Source: Chrysopilus asiliformis
Taxonomy: Eukaryota; Arthropoda; Insecta; Diptera; Rhagionidae
DNA: 64,000 nucleotides
Assembly (NCBI GenBank): GCA_964034945.1
Contig: OZ035961.1
Coordinates: forward strand, 59,942,084-60,006,083
Direction of reading: 5' to 3'
A program made the position numbers and the translations under genes. Under the pieces are notes generated by a model. That model had not been told where the DNA came from. It ran no database searches and worked only from the letters and a program-made list of their open reading frames with translations. This document shows, piece by piece, positions 48,234 to 60,300 of the stretch (position 1 is its first letter; each line of letters opens with the position of its first letter).

Positions 48234-48276
48234 CTCGGCCACGCCCCTTTTTCCACGGAAAAAGGGCGTGGCCGAG
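48234..48276. repeat. Second copy of the inverted fragment palindrome
   Basis: Same sequence as 31469-31511 at +16,765 bp, including the two-base spacer and the one-base arm mismatch. It lies inside copy 2 of the 16.7-kb duplication in the same context, so it was carried there by that duplication and did not arise separately. Confidence 0.92.
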
Positions 48277-51200
48277 TCAAGCCCCGCCCCCTCAGAAATC
48301 GATTTCCCATTAAAATTGGAAAAAGGGGCGTGGCCGAGTTAAGCCCCGCCCCCTCAGAAATCGATTTCCCATTAAAATTGGAAAAAGGGGCGTGGCCGAG
48401 TTAAGCCCCGCCCCCTCTCAGAAATCGATTTCCCTTCAAAATTGGAAAAAGGGGCGTGGCCGAGTTAAGCCCCGCCCCCTCTCAGAAATCGATTTCCCAT
48501 CAAAATTGGAAAAAGGGGCGTGGCCGAGTTAAGCCCCGCCCCCTCTCAGAAATCGATTTCCCATCAAAATTGGAAAAACGGCGTGGCCGAGTCAAGCCCC
48601 GCCCCCTCTCAGAAATCGATTTCCCATCAAAATTGGAAAAAGGGGCGTGGCCGAGTTAAGCCCCGCCCCCTCTCAGAAATCGATTTCCCATCAAAATTGG
48701 AAAAAGGGGCGTGGCCGAGTTAAGCCCCGCCCCCTCTAAGAAATCGATTTCCCATCAAAATTGGAAAAAGGGGCGTGGCCCAGTTAAGCCCCGCCCCCTC
48801 TCAGAAATCGATTTCCCATCAAATTTAGAAAAAGGGGCGTGGCCGAGTCAAGCCCCGCCCCCTCAGAAATCGATTTCCCATCAAAATTGGAAAAAGGGGC
48901 GTGGCCGAGTTAAGCCCCGCCCCCTCTCAGAAATCGATTTCCCATCAAAATTGGAAAAAGGGGCGTGGCCGAGTTAAGCCCCGCCCCCTCTCAGAAATCG
49001 ATTTCCCATCAAAATTGGAAAAAGGGGCGTGGCCGAGTTAAGCCCCGCTCCCTCAGAAATCGATTTCCCATCAAAATTGGAAAAAGGGGCGTGGCCGAGT
49101 TAAGCCCCGCCCCCTCTCAGAAATCGATTTCCCATCAAAATTGGAAAAAGGGGCGTGGCCGAGTTGAGCCCCGCCCCCTCTCAGAAATCGATTTCCCATC
49201 CAAATTGGAAAAAGGGGCGTGGCCGAGTTAAGCCCCGCCCCCTCTCAGAAATCGATTTCTCATCAAAATTGGAAAAAGGGGCGTGGCCGAGTTAAGCTCC
49301 GCCCCCTCTCAGAAATCGATTTCCCATCAAAATTGGAAAAAGGGGCGTGGCCGAGTTAAGTCCCGCCCCCTCTCAGAAAGCCGAGTTAAGTCCCGCCCCC
49401 TCTCAGAAATCGATTTCCCATCAAAATTGGAAAAAAGGGCGTGGCCGAGTTAAGCCCCGCCCCCTCTCAGAAATCGATTTCCCATCAAAATTGGAAAAAG
49501 GGGCGTGGCCGAGTTAAGCCCCGCCCCCTCTCAGAAATCGATTTCCCATCAAAATTGGAAAAAGGGGCGTGGCCGAGTTAAGCCCCGCCCCCTCTCAGAA
49601 ATCGATTTCCCATCAAAATTGGAAAAAGGGGCGTGGCCGAGTTAAGCCCCGCCCCCTCTCAGAAATCGATTTCCCATCAAAATTGGAAAAAGGGGCGTGG
49701 CCGAGTTGAGCCCCGCCCCCTCTCAGAAATCGATTTCCCATCAAAATTGGAAAAAGGGGCGTGGTCGAGTTAAGCCCCGCCCCCTCTCAGAAATCGATTT
49801 CCCATCAAAATTGGAAAATGGGGCGTGGCCGATTTAAGCCCCGCCCCCTCTCAGAAATCGATTTTGCATCAAAATTGGAAAAAGGGGCGTGGCCGAGTTA
49901 AGCCACGCCCCCTCTCAGAAATCGATCTCCCATCAAAATTGGAAAAAGGGGCGTGGCCGAGTTAAGCCCCGCTCCCTCAGAAATCGATTTCCCATCAAAA
50001 TTGGAAAAAGGGGCGTTGCCGAGTTAAGCCCCGCCCTCTCTCAGAAATCGATTTCCCATCAAAATTGGAGGAAGGGGCGTGGCCGATTTAAGCCCCGCCC
50101 CCTCTCAGAAATCGATTTCCCATCAAAATTGGAAAAAGGGGCGTGGCCGAGTTAAGCCCCGCCCCCTCTCAGAAATCGATTTCCCATCAAAATTGGAAAA
50201 AGGGGCGTGGCCGAGTCAAGCCCAGCCCCCTCTCAGAAATCGATTTCCCATCAAAATTGGAAAAAGGGGCGTGGCCGAGTTAAGCCCCGCTCCCTCAGAA
50301 ATCGATTTCCCATCAAAATTGGAAAAAGGGGCGTGGCCGAGTTAAGCCCCGCCCCCTCTCAGAAATCGATTTCCCATCAAAATTGGAAAAAGGGGCGTGG
50401 CCGAGTTGAGCCCCGCCCCCTCTCAGAAATCGATTTCCCATCAAAATTGGAAAAAGGGGCGTGGCCGAGTTAAGCCCCGCCCCCTCTCAGAAATCGATTT
50501 CTCATCAAAATTGGAAAAAGGGGCGTGGCCGAGTTAAGCTCCGCCCCCTCTCAGAAATCGATTTCCCATCAAAATTGGAAAAAGGGGCGTGGCCGAGTTA
50601 AGTCCCGCCCCCTCTCAGAAAGCCGAGTTAAGTCCCGCCCCCTCTCAGAAATCGATTTCCCATCAAAATTGGAAAAAAGGGCGTGGCCGAGTTAAGCCCC
50701 GCCCCCTCTCAGAAATCGATTTCCCATCAAAATTGGAAAAAGGGGCGTGGCCGAGTTAAGCCCCGCCCCCTCTCAGAAATCGATTTCCCATCAAAATTGG
50801 AAAAAGGGGCGTGGCCGAGTTAAGCCCCGCCCCCTCTCAGAAATCGATTTCCCATCAAAATTGGAAAAAGGGGCGTGGCCGAGTTAAGCCCCGCCCCCTC
50901 TCAGAAATCGATTTCCCATCAAAATTGGAAAAAGGGGCGTGGCCGAGTTAAGCCCCGCCCCCTCTCAGAAATCGATTTCCCATCAAAATTGGAAAATGGG
51001 GCGTGGCCGAGTTGAGCCCCGCCCCCTCTCAGAAATCGATTTCCCATCAAAATTGGAAAAAGGGGCGTGGCCGAGTTAAGCCCCGCCCCCTCTCAGAAAT
51101 CGATTTCTCATCAAAATTGGAAAAAGGGGCGTGGCCGAGTTAAGCTCCGCCCCCTCTCAGAAATCGATTTCCCATCAAAATTGGAAAAAGGGGCGTGGCC

Positions 51201-53318
51201 GAGTTAAGTCCCGCCTCCTCTCAGAAAGCCGAGTTAAGTCCCGCCCCCTCTCAGAAATCGATTTCCCATCAAAATTGGAAAAAAGGGCGTGGCCGAGTTA
51301 AGCCCCGCCCCCTCTCAGAAATCGATTTCCCATCAAAATTGGAAAAAGGGGCGTGGCCGAGTTAAGCCCCGCCCCCTCTCAGAAATCGATTTCCCATCAA
51401 AATTGGAAAAAGGGGCGTGGCCGAGTTAATCCCCGCCCCCTCTCAGAAATCGATTTCCCATCAAAATTGGAAAAAGGGGCGTGGCCGAGTTAAGCCCCGC
51501 CCCCTCTCAGAAATCGATTTCCCATCAAAATTGGAAAAAGGGGCGTGGCCGAGTTAAGCCCCGCCCCCTCTCAGAAATCGATTTCCCATCAAAATTGGAA
51601 AATGGGGCGTGGCCGATTTAAGCCCCGCCCCCTCTCAGAAATCGATTTCCCATCAAAATTGGAAAAAGGGGCGTGGCCGAGTTAAGCCACGCCCCCTCTC
51701 AGAAATCGATCTCCCATCAAAATTGGAAAAAGGGGCGTGGCCGAGTTAAGCCCCGCTCCCTCAGAAATCGATTTCCCATCAAAATTGGAAAAAGGGGCGT
51801 TGCCGAGTTAAGCCCCGCCCCCTCTCAGAAATCGATTTCCCATCAAAATTGGAGGAAGGGGCGTGGCCGATTTAAGCCCCGCCCCCTCTCAGAAATCGAT
51901 TTCCCATCAAAATTGGAAAAAGGGGCGTCGCCGAGTTAAGCCCCGCCCCCTCTCAGAAATCGATTTCCCATCAAAATTGGAAAAAGGGGCGTGGCCGAGT
52001 CAAGCCCAGCCCCCTCTCAGAAATCGATTTCCCATCAAAATTGGAAAAAGGGGCGTGGCCGAGTTAAGCCCCACCCCCTCTCAGAAATCGATTTCCCATC
52101 AAAATTGGAAAAAGGGGCGTGGCCGAGTTAAGCCCCGCCCCCTCTCAGAAATCAATTTCCCATCAAAATTGGAAAAAGGGGCGTGGTCGAGTTAAGCCCC
52201 GCCCCCTCTCAGAAATCGATTTCCCATCAAAATTGGAAAAAGGGGCGTGGCCGAGTTGAGTCCCGCCCCCTCTCAGAAATCGATTTCCCATCAAAATTGG
52301 AAAAAGGGGCGTGGCCTAGTTAAGCCCCCCCCTTCTCAGAAATCGATTTCCCATCAAAATTGGAAAAAGGGGCGTGGCCGAGTTAAGCCCCGCTCTCTCT
52401 CAGAAATCGATTTCCCATCAAAATTGGAAAAAAAGGCGTGGCCGAGTTAAGCCCCGCCCCCTCTCAGAAATCGATTTCCCATCAAAATTGGAAAAAGGGG
52501 CGTGGCCGAGTTAAGCCCCGCCCCCTCTCAGAAATCGATTTCCCATCAAAATTGGAAAAAGGGGCGTGGCCGAGTGAAGCCCCGCCCCCTCTCAGAAATC
52601 GATCTCCCATCAAAATTGGAAAAAGGGGCGTGGCCGAGTAAAGTCCCGCCCCCTTTCAGAAATCGATTTCCCATCAAAATTGGAAAAAGGGGCGTGGCCG
52701 AGTTAAGCTCCGCCCCATCTCAGAAATCGAAAAAGGGGCGTGGCCGAGTTAAGCCCCGCCCCCTCTCAGAAATCGATTTCCCATCAAAATTGGAAAAAGG
52801 GGCGTGACCGTGTTAAGTCCCGCCCCCTCTCAGAAATCGATTTCCCATCAAAATTGGAAAAAGGGGCGTGGCCGAGTTAAGCCCCGCCCCCTCTCAGAAA
52901 TCGATTTCCCTTCAAAATTGGAAAAAGGGGCGTGGCCGAGTTAAGCCCCGCCCCCTCTCAGAAATCGATTTCCCATCAAAATTGGAAAAAGGGGCGTGGC
53001 CGAGTTAAGCCCCGCTCCCTCAGAAATCGATTTCCCATCAAAATTGGAAAAAGGGGCGTGGCCGAGTTAAGCCCCGCCCCTCTCAGAAAACGATTTCCCA
53101 TCAAAATTGGAAAAAGGGGCGTGGCCGAGTTGAGCCCCGCCCCCTCTCAGAAATCGATTTCCCATCAAAATTGGAAAAAGGGGCGTGGCCGAGTTAAGCC
53201 CCGCCCCCTCTCAGAAATCGATTTCCCATCAAAATTGGAAAAAGAGGCGTGGCCGAGTTAAGCCACGCCCCCTCTCAGAAATCGATCTCCCATCAAAATT
53301 GGAAAAAGGGGCGTGGCC

Positions 53319-56300
53319 AAGTTAAGTCCCGCCCCCTCTCAGAAATCGATTTCCCATCAAAATTGGAAAAAGGGGCGTGGCCGAGTTAAGCCCCGCCCCA
53401 TCTCAGAAATCGATTTCCCATCAAAATTGGAGGAAGGGGCGTGGCCGCGTTAAGCCCCGCCCCCTCTCAGAAATCGATTTCCCATCAAAATTGGAAAAAA
53501 GGGCGTGGCCGAGTTAAGCCCCGCCCCCTCTCAGAAATCGATTTCCCATCAAAATTGGAAAAAGGGGCGTGGCCGAGTCAAGCCCAGCCCCCTCTCAGAA
53601 ATCGATTTCCCATCAAAATTGGAAAAAGGGGCGTGGTCGAGTTAAGCCCCGCCCCCTCTCAGAAATCGATTTCCCATCAAAATTGGAAAAAGGGGCGTGG
53701 CCGAGTTAAGCCCCGCCCCCTCTCAGAAATCGATTTCCCATCAAAATTGGAAAAATGGGCGTGGCCGAGTCAAGCCCCGCCCCCTCTCAGAAATCGATTT
53801 CCCATCAAAATTGGAAAAAAGGGGCGTGGTCGAGTTAAGCCCCGCCCCCTCTCAGAAATCGATTTCCCATCAAAATTGGAAAAAGGGGCGTGGCCGAGTT
53901 AAGCCCCGCCCCCTCAGAAATCGATTTCCCATCAAAATTGGAAAAAGGGGCGTGGCCTAGTTAAGCCCCGCCCCTTCTCAGAAATCGATTTCCCATCAAA
54001 ATTGGAAAAAGGGGCGTGGCCGAGTTAAGCCCCGCTCCCTCTCAGAAATCGATTTCCCATCAAAATTGGAAAAAAAGGCGTGGCCGAGTTAAGCCCCGCC
54101 CCCTCTCAGAAATCGATTTCCCATCAAAATTGGAAAAAGGGGCGTGGCCGAGTAAAGTCCCGCCCCCTCTCAGAAATCGATTTCCCATCAAAATTGGAAA
54201 AAGGGGCGTGGCCGAGTTAAGCCCCGCCCCCTCTCAGAAATCGATTTCCCACCAAAATTGGAAAAAGGGGCGTGGCCGAGTTAAGCCCCGCCCCCTCTCA
54301 GAAATCGATTTCCCATCAAAATTGGAGGAAGGGGCGTGGCCGATTTAAGCCCCGCCCCCTCTCAGAAATCGATTTCCCACCAAAATTGGAAAAAGGGGCG
54401 TGGCCGAGTTAAGCCCCGCCCCCTCTCAGAAATCGATTTCCCACCAAAATTGGAAAAAGGGGCGTGGCCGATTAAAGTCCCGCCCCCTCTCAGGAAAATC
54501 GATTTCCCATCAAAATTGGAAAAAGGGGCGTGGCCGAGTTAAGCCCCGCCCCCTCTCAGAAATCGATTTCCCATTAAAATTGGAAAAAGGGGCGTGGCCG
54601 AGTTAAGCCCCGCCCCCTCTCAGAAATCGATTTCCCATCAAAATTGGAAAAAGGGGCGTGGCCGAGTTAAGCCCCGCCCCCTCTCAGAAATCGATTTCCC
54701 ACCAAAATTGGAAAAAGGGGCGTGGCCGAGTTAAGCCCAGCCCCCTCTCAAAAATCGATTTCCCATCAAAATTGGAAAAAGGGGCGTGGCCGAGTGAAGC
54801 CCCGCCCCCTCTCAGAAATCGATTTCCCATCAAAATTGGAAAAAGGGGCGTGGCCGAGTAAAGTCCCGCCCCCTCTCAGAAATCGATTTCCCATCAAAAT
54901 TGGAAAAAGGGGCGTGGCCAAGTTAAGTCCCGCCCCCTCTCAGAAATCGATTTCCCATCAAAATTGGAAAAAGGGGCGTGGCCGAGTTAAGCCCCGCCCC
55001 CTCTCAGAAATCGATTTCCCTTCAAAATTGGAAAAAGGGGCGTGGCCGAGTTAAGCCCCGCCCCCTCTCAGAAATCGATTTCCCATCAAAATTGGAAAAA
55101 GGGGCGTGGCCGAGTTAAGCCCCGCCCCCTCTCAGAAAACGATTTCCCATCAAAATTGGAAAAAGGGGCGTGGCCGAGTTAAGCCCCGCCCCTTCTCAGA
55201 AATCGATTTCCCATTAAAATTGGAAAAAGGGGCGTGGCCGAGTTAAGCCCCGCCCCCTCTCAGAAATCAATTTCCCATCAAAATTGGAAAAAGGGGCGTG
55301 GTCGAGTTAAGCCCCGCCCCCTCTCAGAAATCGATTTCCCATCAAAATTGGAAAAAGGGGCGTGGCCGAGTTAAGCCCCGCCCCCTCTCAGAAATCGATT
55401 TCCCATCAAAATTGGAAAAAGTGGCGTGGCCGAGTTAAGCCCGCCCCTTCTCAGAAATCGATTTCCCATCAAAATTGGAAAAAGGGGCGTGGCCGAGTTA
55501 AGCCCCGCTCCCTCTCAGAAATCGATTTCCCATCAAAATTGGAAAAAAAGGCGTGGCCGAGTTAAGCCCCGCCCCCTCTCAGAAATCGATTTCCCATCAA
55601 AATTGGAAAAAGGGGCGTGGCCGAGTTAAGCCCCGCCCCCTCTCAGAAATCGATTTCCCATCAAAATTGGAAAAAGGGGCGTGGCCGAGTGAAGCCCCGC
55701 CCCCTCTCAGAAATCGATCTCCCATCAAAATTGGAAAAAGGGGCGTGGCCGAGTAAAGTCCCGCCCCCTCTCAGAAATCGATTTCCCATCAAAATTGGAA
55801 AAAGGGGCGTGGCCGAGTTAAGCCCCGCCCCCTCTCAGAAATCGATTTCCCATCAAAATTGGAAAAAGGGGCGTGGCCGAATCAAGCCCCGCCCCCTCTT
55901 AGAAAACGATTTCCCATCAAAATTGGAAAAAGGGGCGTGGCCGAGTTAAGCCCTGCCCCCTCTCAGAAATCGATTTCCCATCAAAATTGGAAAAAGTAGC
56001 GTGGCCTAGTTAAGCCCCGCCCCTTCTCAGAAATCGATTTCCCATCAAAATTGGAAAAAGGGGCGTGGCCGAGTGAAGCCCCGCCCCCTCTCAGAAATCG
56101 ATCTCCCATCAAAATTGGAAAAAGGGGCGTGGCCGAGTAAAGTCCCGCCCCCTCTCAGAAATCGATTTCCCATCGAAATTGGAAAAAGGGGCGTGGCCGA
56201 GTTAAGCCCCGCCCCCTCTCAGAAATCGATTTCCCATCAAAATTGGAAAAAGGGGCGTGGCCGAGTGAAGCCCCGCCCCCTCTCAGAAATCGATTTCCCA

Positions 56301-57300
56301 TCAAAATTGGAAAAAGGGGCGTGGCCGAGTTAAGCCCCGCCCCCTCTCAGAAATCGATTTCCCATCAAACTTGGAAAAAGGGGCGTGGCCGAGTTAAGCC
56401 CCGCCCCCTCTCAGAAATCGATTTCCCATCAAAATTGGAAAAAGGGGCGTGGCCGAGTTAAGCCCCGCCCCCTCTCAGAAATCGATTTCCCATCAAAATT
56501 GGAAAAAGGGGCGTGGCCGAGTTAAGCCCCGCCCCCTCTCAGAAATCGATTTCCCATCAAAATTGGAAAAAGGGGCGTGGTCGAGTTAAGCCCCGCTCCC
56601 TCTCAGAAATCCATTTCCCATCAAAATTGGAAAAAGGGGCGTGGCCGAGTTAAGCCCCGCCCCCTCTCAGAAATCGATTTCCCATCAAAATTGGAAAAAG
56701 GGGCGTGGCCGAGTTAAGCCCCGCCCCCTCTCAGAAATCGATTTCTCATCAAAATTGGAAAAAGGGGCGTGGCCGAGTTAAGCTCCGCCCCCTCTCAGAA
56801 ATCGATTTCCCATCAAAATTGGAAAAAGGGGCGTGGCCGAGTTAAGCCCCGCCCCCTCTCAGAAATCGATTTCCCATCAAAATTGGAAAAAGGGGCGTGG
56901 CCGAGTTAAGCCCCGCCCCCTCTCAGAAATCGATTTCCCATCAAAATTGGAAAATGGGGCGTGGCCGAGTTGAGCCCCGCCCCCTCTCAGAAATCGATTT
57001 CCCATCAAAATTGGAAAAAGGGGCGTGGCCGAGTTAAGCCCCGCCCCCTCTCAGAAATCGATTTCTCATCAAAATTGGAAAAAGGGGCGTGGCCGAGTTA
57101 AGCTCCGCCCCCTCTCAGAAATCGATTTCCCATCAAAATTGGAAAAAGGGGCGTGGCCGAGTTAAGTCCCGCCTCCTCTCAGAAAGCCGAGTTAAGTCCC
57201 GCCCCCTCTCAGAAATCGATTTCCCATCAAAATTGGAAAAAAGGGCGTGGCCGAGTTAAGCCCCGCCCCCTCTCAGAAATCGATTTCCCATCAAAATTGG
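53319..57300 (+). repeat. Mosaic zone after the large duplication
   Basis: This zone is assembled from pieces of other families. 53.57-54.54 kb resembles 19.00-19.97 kb (offset about 34,575), with gtcaagcccag, a tttggaaaaaa-type expansion, caccaaaatt, ggaggaagg and caggaaaatcg near 54,491. 55.36-55.80 kb resembles the gtgaag/gatctccc/gtaaag series. 56.75-57.37 kb matches 34.07-34.70 kb at +22,677 and includes the fused dimer at 57148-57241. It has more private variants than the duplicated core, for example gaatcaag with cttagaaaacg near 55,880 and aagtagcgtgg near 55,995. Confidence 0.72.
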
Positions 57301-60300
57301 AAAAAGGGGCGTGGCCGAGTTAAGCCCCGCCCCCTCTCAGAAATCGATTTCCCATCAAAATTGGAAAAAGGGGCGTGACCCAGTTAAGCCCCGCCCCCTC
57401 TCAGAAATCGATTTCCCATCAAAATTGGAAAAAGGGGCGTGGTCGAGTTAAGCCCCGCCCCCTCTCAGAAATCGATTTCCCATCAAAATTTGAAAAAGGG
57501 GCGTGGCCGAGTTAAGCCCCGCCCCCTCTCAGAAATCGATTTCCCATCAAAATTGGAAAAAGGGGCGTGGCCGAGTTAAGCCCCGCCCCCTCTCAGAAAT
57601 CGATTTCCCATCAAAATTGGAAAAAGGGCGTGGCCGAGTCAAGCCCCGCCCCCTCAGAAATCGATTTCCCATTAAAATTGGAAAAAGGGGCGTGGCCGAG
57701 TAAAGCCCCGCCCCCTCAGAAATCGATTTCCCATTAAAATTGGAAAAAGGGGCGTGGCCGAGTTAAGCCCCGCCCCCTCTCAGAAATCGATTTCCCTTCA
57801 AAATTGGAAAAAGGGGCGTGGCCGAGTTAAGCCCCGCCCCCTCTCAGAAATCGATTTCCCATCAAAATTGGAAAAAGGGGCGTGGCCGAGTTAAGCCCCG
57901 CCCCCTCTCAGAAATCGATTTCCCATCAAAATTGGAAAAAGGGCGTGGCCGTGTCAAGCCCCGCCCCCTCTCAGAAATCGATTTCCCATCAAAATTGGAA
58001 AAAGGGGCGTGGCCGAGTTAAGCCCCGCCCCCTCTCAGAAATCGATTTCCCATCAAAATTGGAAAAAGGGGCGTGGCCGAGTTAAGCCCCGCCCCCTCTC
58101 AGAAATCGATTTCCCATCAAAATTGGAAAATGGGGCGTGGCCGAGTTGAGCCCCGCCCCCTCTCAGAAATCGATTTCCCATCAAAATTGGAAAAAGGGGC
58201 GTGGCCGAGTTAAGCCCCGCCCCCTCTCAGAAATCGATTTCCCATCAAAATTGGAAAAAGGGGCGTGGCCGAGTTAAGCCCCGCCCCCTCTCAGAAATCG
58301 ATTTCCCATCAAAATTGGAAAAAGGGGCGTGGCCGAGTGAAGCCCCGCCCCCTCTCAGAAATCGATTTCCCATCAAAATTGGAAAAAGGGGCGTGGCCGA
58401 TTTAAGCCCCGCCCCCTCTCAGAAATCGATTTCCCATTAAAATTTAAAAAAGGGGCGTGGCCGAGTTAAGCCCCGCCCCCTCAGAAATCGATTTCCCATT
58501 AAAATTGGAAAAAGGGGCGTGGCCGAGTTAAGCCCCGCCCCCTCTCAGAAATCGATTTCCCCTCAAAATTGGAAAAAGGGGCGTGGCCGAGTTAAGCCCC
58601 GCCCCCTCTCAGAAATCGATTTCCCATCAAAATTGGAAAAAGGGGCGTGGCCGAGTTAAGCCCCGCCCCCTCTCAGAAATCGATTTCCCATCAAAATTGG
58701 AAAAAGGGGCGTGGCCGAGTCAAGCCCCGCCCCCTCTCAGAAATCGATTTCCCATCAAAATTGGAAAAAGGGGCGTGGCCGAGTTAAGCCCCGCACTCTC
58801 TCAGAAATCGATTTCCCATAAAAATTGGAAAAAGGGCCGTGGCCGAGTTAAGCCCCGCCCCAGCTCAGAAATCGAAAAAGGGGCGTGGCCGAGTTAAGCC
58901 CCGCCCCCTCTCAGAAATCGATTTCCCATCAAAATTGGAAAAAGGGGCGTGGCCCAGTTAAGCCCCGCCCCCTCTCAGAAATCGATTTCCCATCAAATTT
59001 AGAAAAAGGGGCGTGGCCGAGTCAAGCCCCGCCCCCTCAGAAATCGATTTCCCATCAAAATTGGAAAAAGGGGCGTGGCCGAGTTAAGCCCCGCCCCCTC
59101 TCAGAAATCGATTTCCCATCAAAATTGGAAAAAGGGGCGTGGCCGAGTTAAGCCCCGCCCCCTCTCAGAAATCGATTTCCCATCAAAATTGGAAAAAGGG
59201 GCGTGGCCGAGTTAAGCCCCGCCCCCTCTCAGAAATCGATTTCCCATCAAAATTGGAAAAAGGGGCGTGGCCGAGTGAAGCCCCGCCCCCTCTCAGAAAT
59301 CGATCTCCCATCAAAATTGGAAAAAGGGGCGTGGCCGAGTAAAGTCCCGCCCCCTCTCAGAAATCGATTTCCCATCAAAATTGGAAAAAGCGGCGTGGCC
59401 GAGTTAAGCCCCGCCCCCTCTCAGAAATCGATTTCCCATCAAAATTGGAAAAAAGGGCGTGGCCGAGTTAAGCCCCGCCCCCTCTCAGAAATCGATTTCC
59501 CATCAAATTTAGAAAAAGGGGCGTGGCCGAGTCAAGCCCCGCCCCCTCAGAAATCGATTTCCCATCAAAATTGGAAAAAGGGGCGTGGCCGATTTAAGCC
59601 CCGCCCCCTCTCAGAAATCGATTTCCCATTAAAATTTAAAAAAGGGGCGTGGCCGAGTTAAGCCCCGCCCCCTCAGAAATCGATTTCCCATTAAAATTGG
59701 AAAAAGGGGCGTGGCCGAGTTAAGCCCCGCCCCCTCTCAGAAATCGATTTCCCTTCAAAATTGGAAAAAGGGGCGTGGCCGAGTTAAGCCCCGCCCCCTC
59801 TCAGAAATCGATTTCCCATCAAAATTGGAAAAAGGGGCGTGGCCGAGTTAAGCCCCGCCCCCTCTCAGAAATCGATTTCCCATCAAAATTGGAAAAAGGG
59901 CGTGGCCGAGTCAAGCCCCGCCCCCTCTCAGAAATCGATTTCCCATCAAAATTGGAAAAAGGGGCGTGGCCGAGTTAAGCCCCGCACTCTCTCAGAAATC
60001 GATTTCCCATAAAAATTGGAAAAAGGGCCGTGGCCGAGTTAAGCCCCGCCCCAGCTCAGAAATCGAAAAAGGGGCGTGGCCGAGTTAAGCCCCGCCCCCT
60101 CTCAGAAATCGATTTCCCATCAAAATTGGAAAAAGGGGCGTGGCCCAGTTAAGCCCCGCCCCCTCTCAGAAATCGATTTCCCATCAAATTTAGAAAAAGG
60201 GGCGTGGCCGAGTCAAGCCCCGCCCCCTCAGAAATCGATTTCCCATCAAAATTGGAAAAAGGGGCGTGGCCGAGTTAAGCCCCGCCCCCTCTCAGAAATC

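Larger units (their letters stand above)
36689..53318 (+). repeat. 16.7-kb tandem duplication, copy 2
   Basis: This is a near-identical head-to-tail copy of 19859-36599. Even private oddities of copy 1 are present, including the inverted piece, the fused dimers and every 46-bp monomer except one. Differences I saw: 38417 (G to A), 42980 (T to G), one C lost near 44,200, one monomer missing near 44,953, 47419 (G to A) and the missing 46-bp monomer near 48,705. A patch at about 40,145-40,274 matches 20,145-20,274 and not its counterpart at 23,315-23,445. The near identity implies a recent event relative to monomer divergence, or active homogenisation. Confidence 0.9.
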
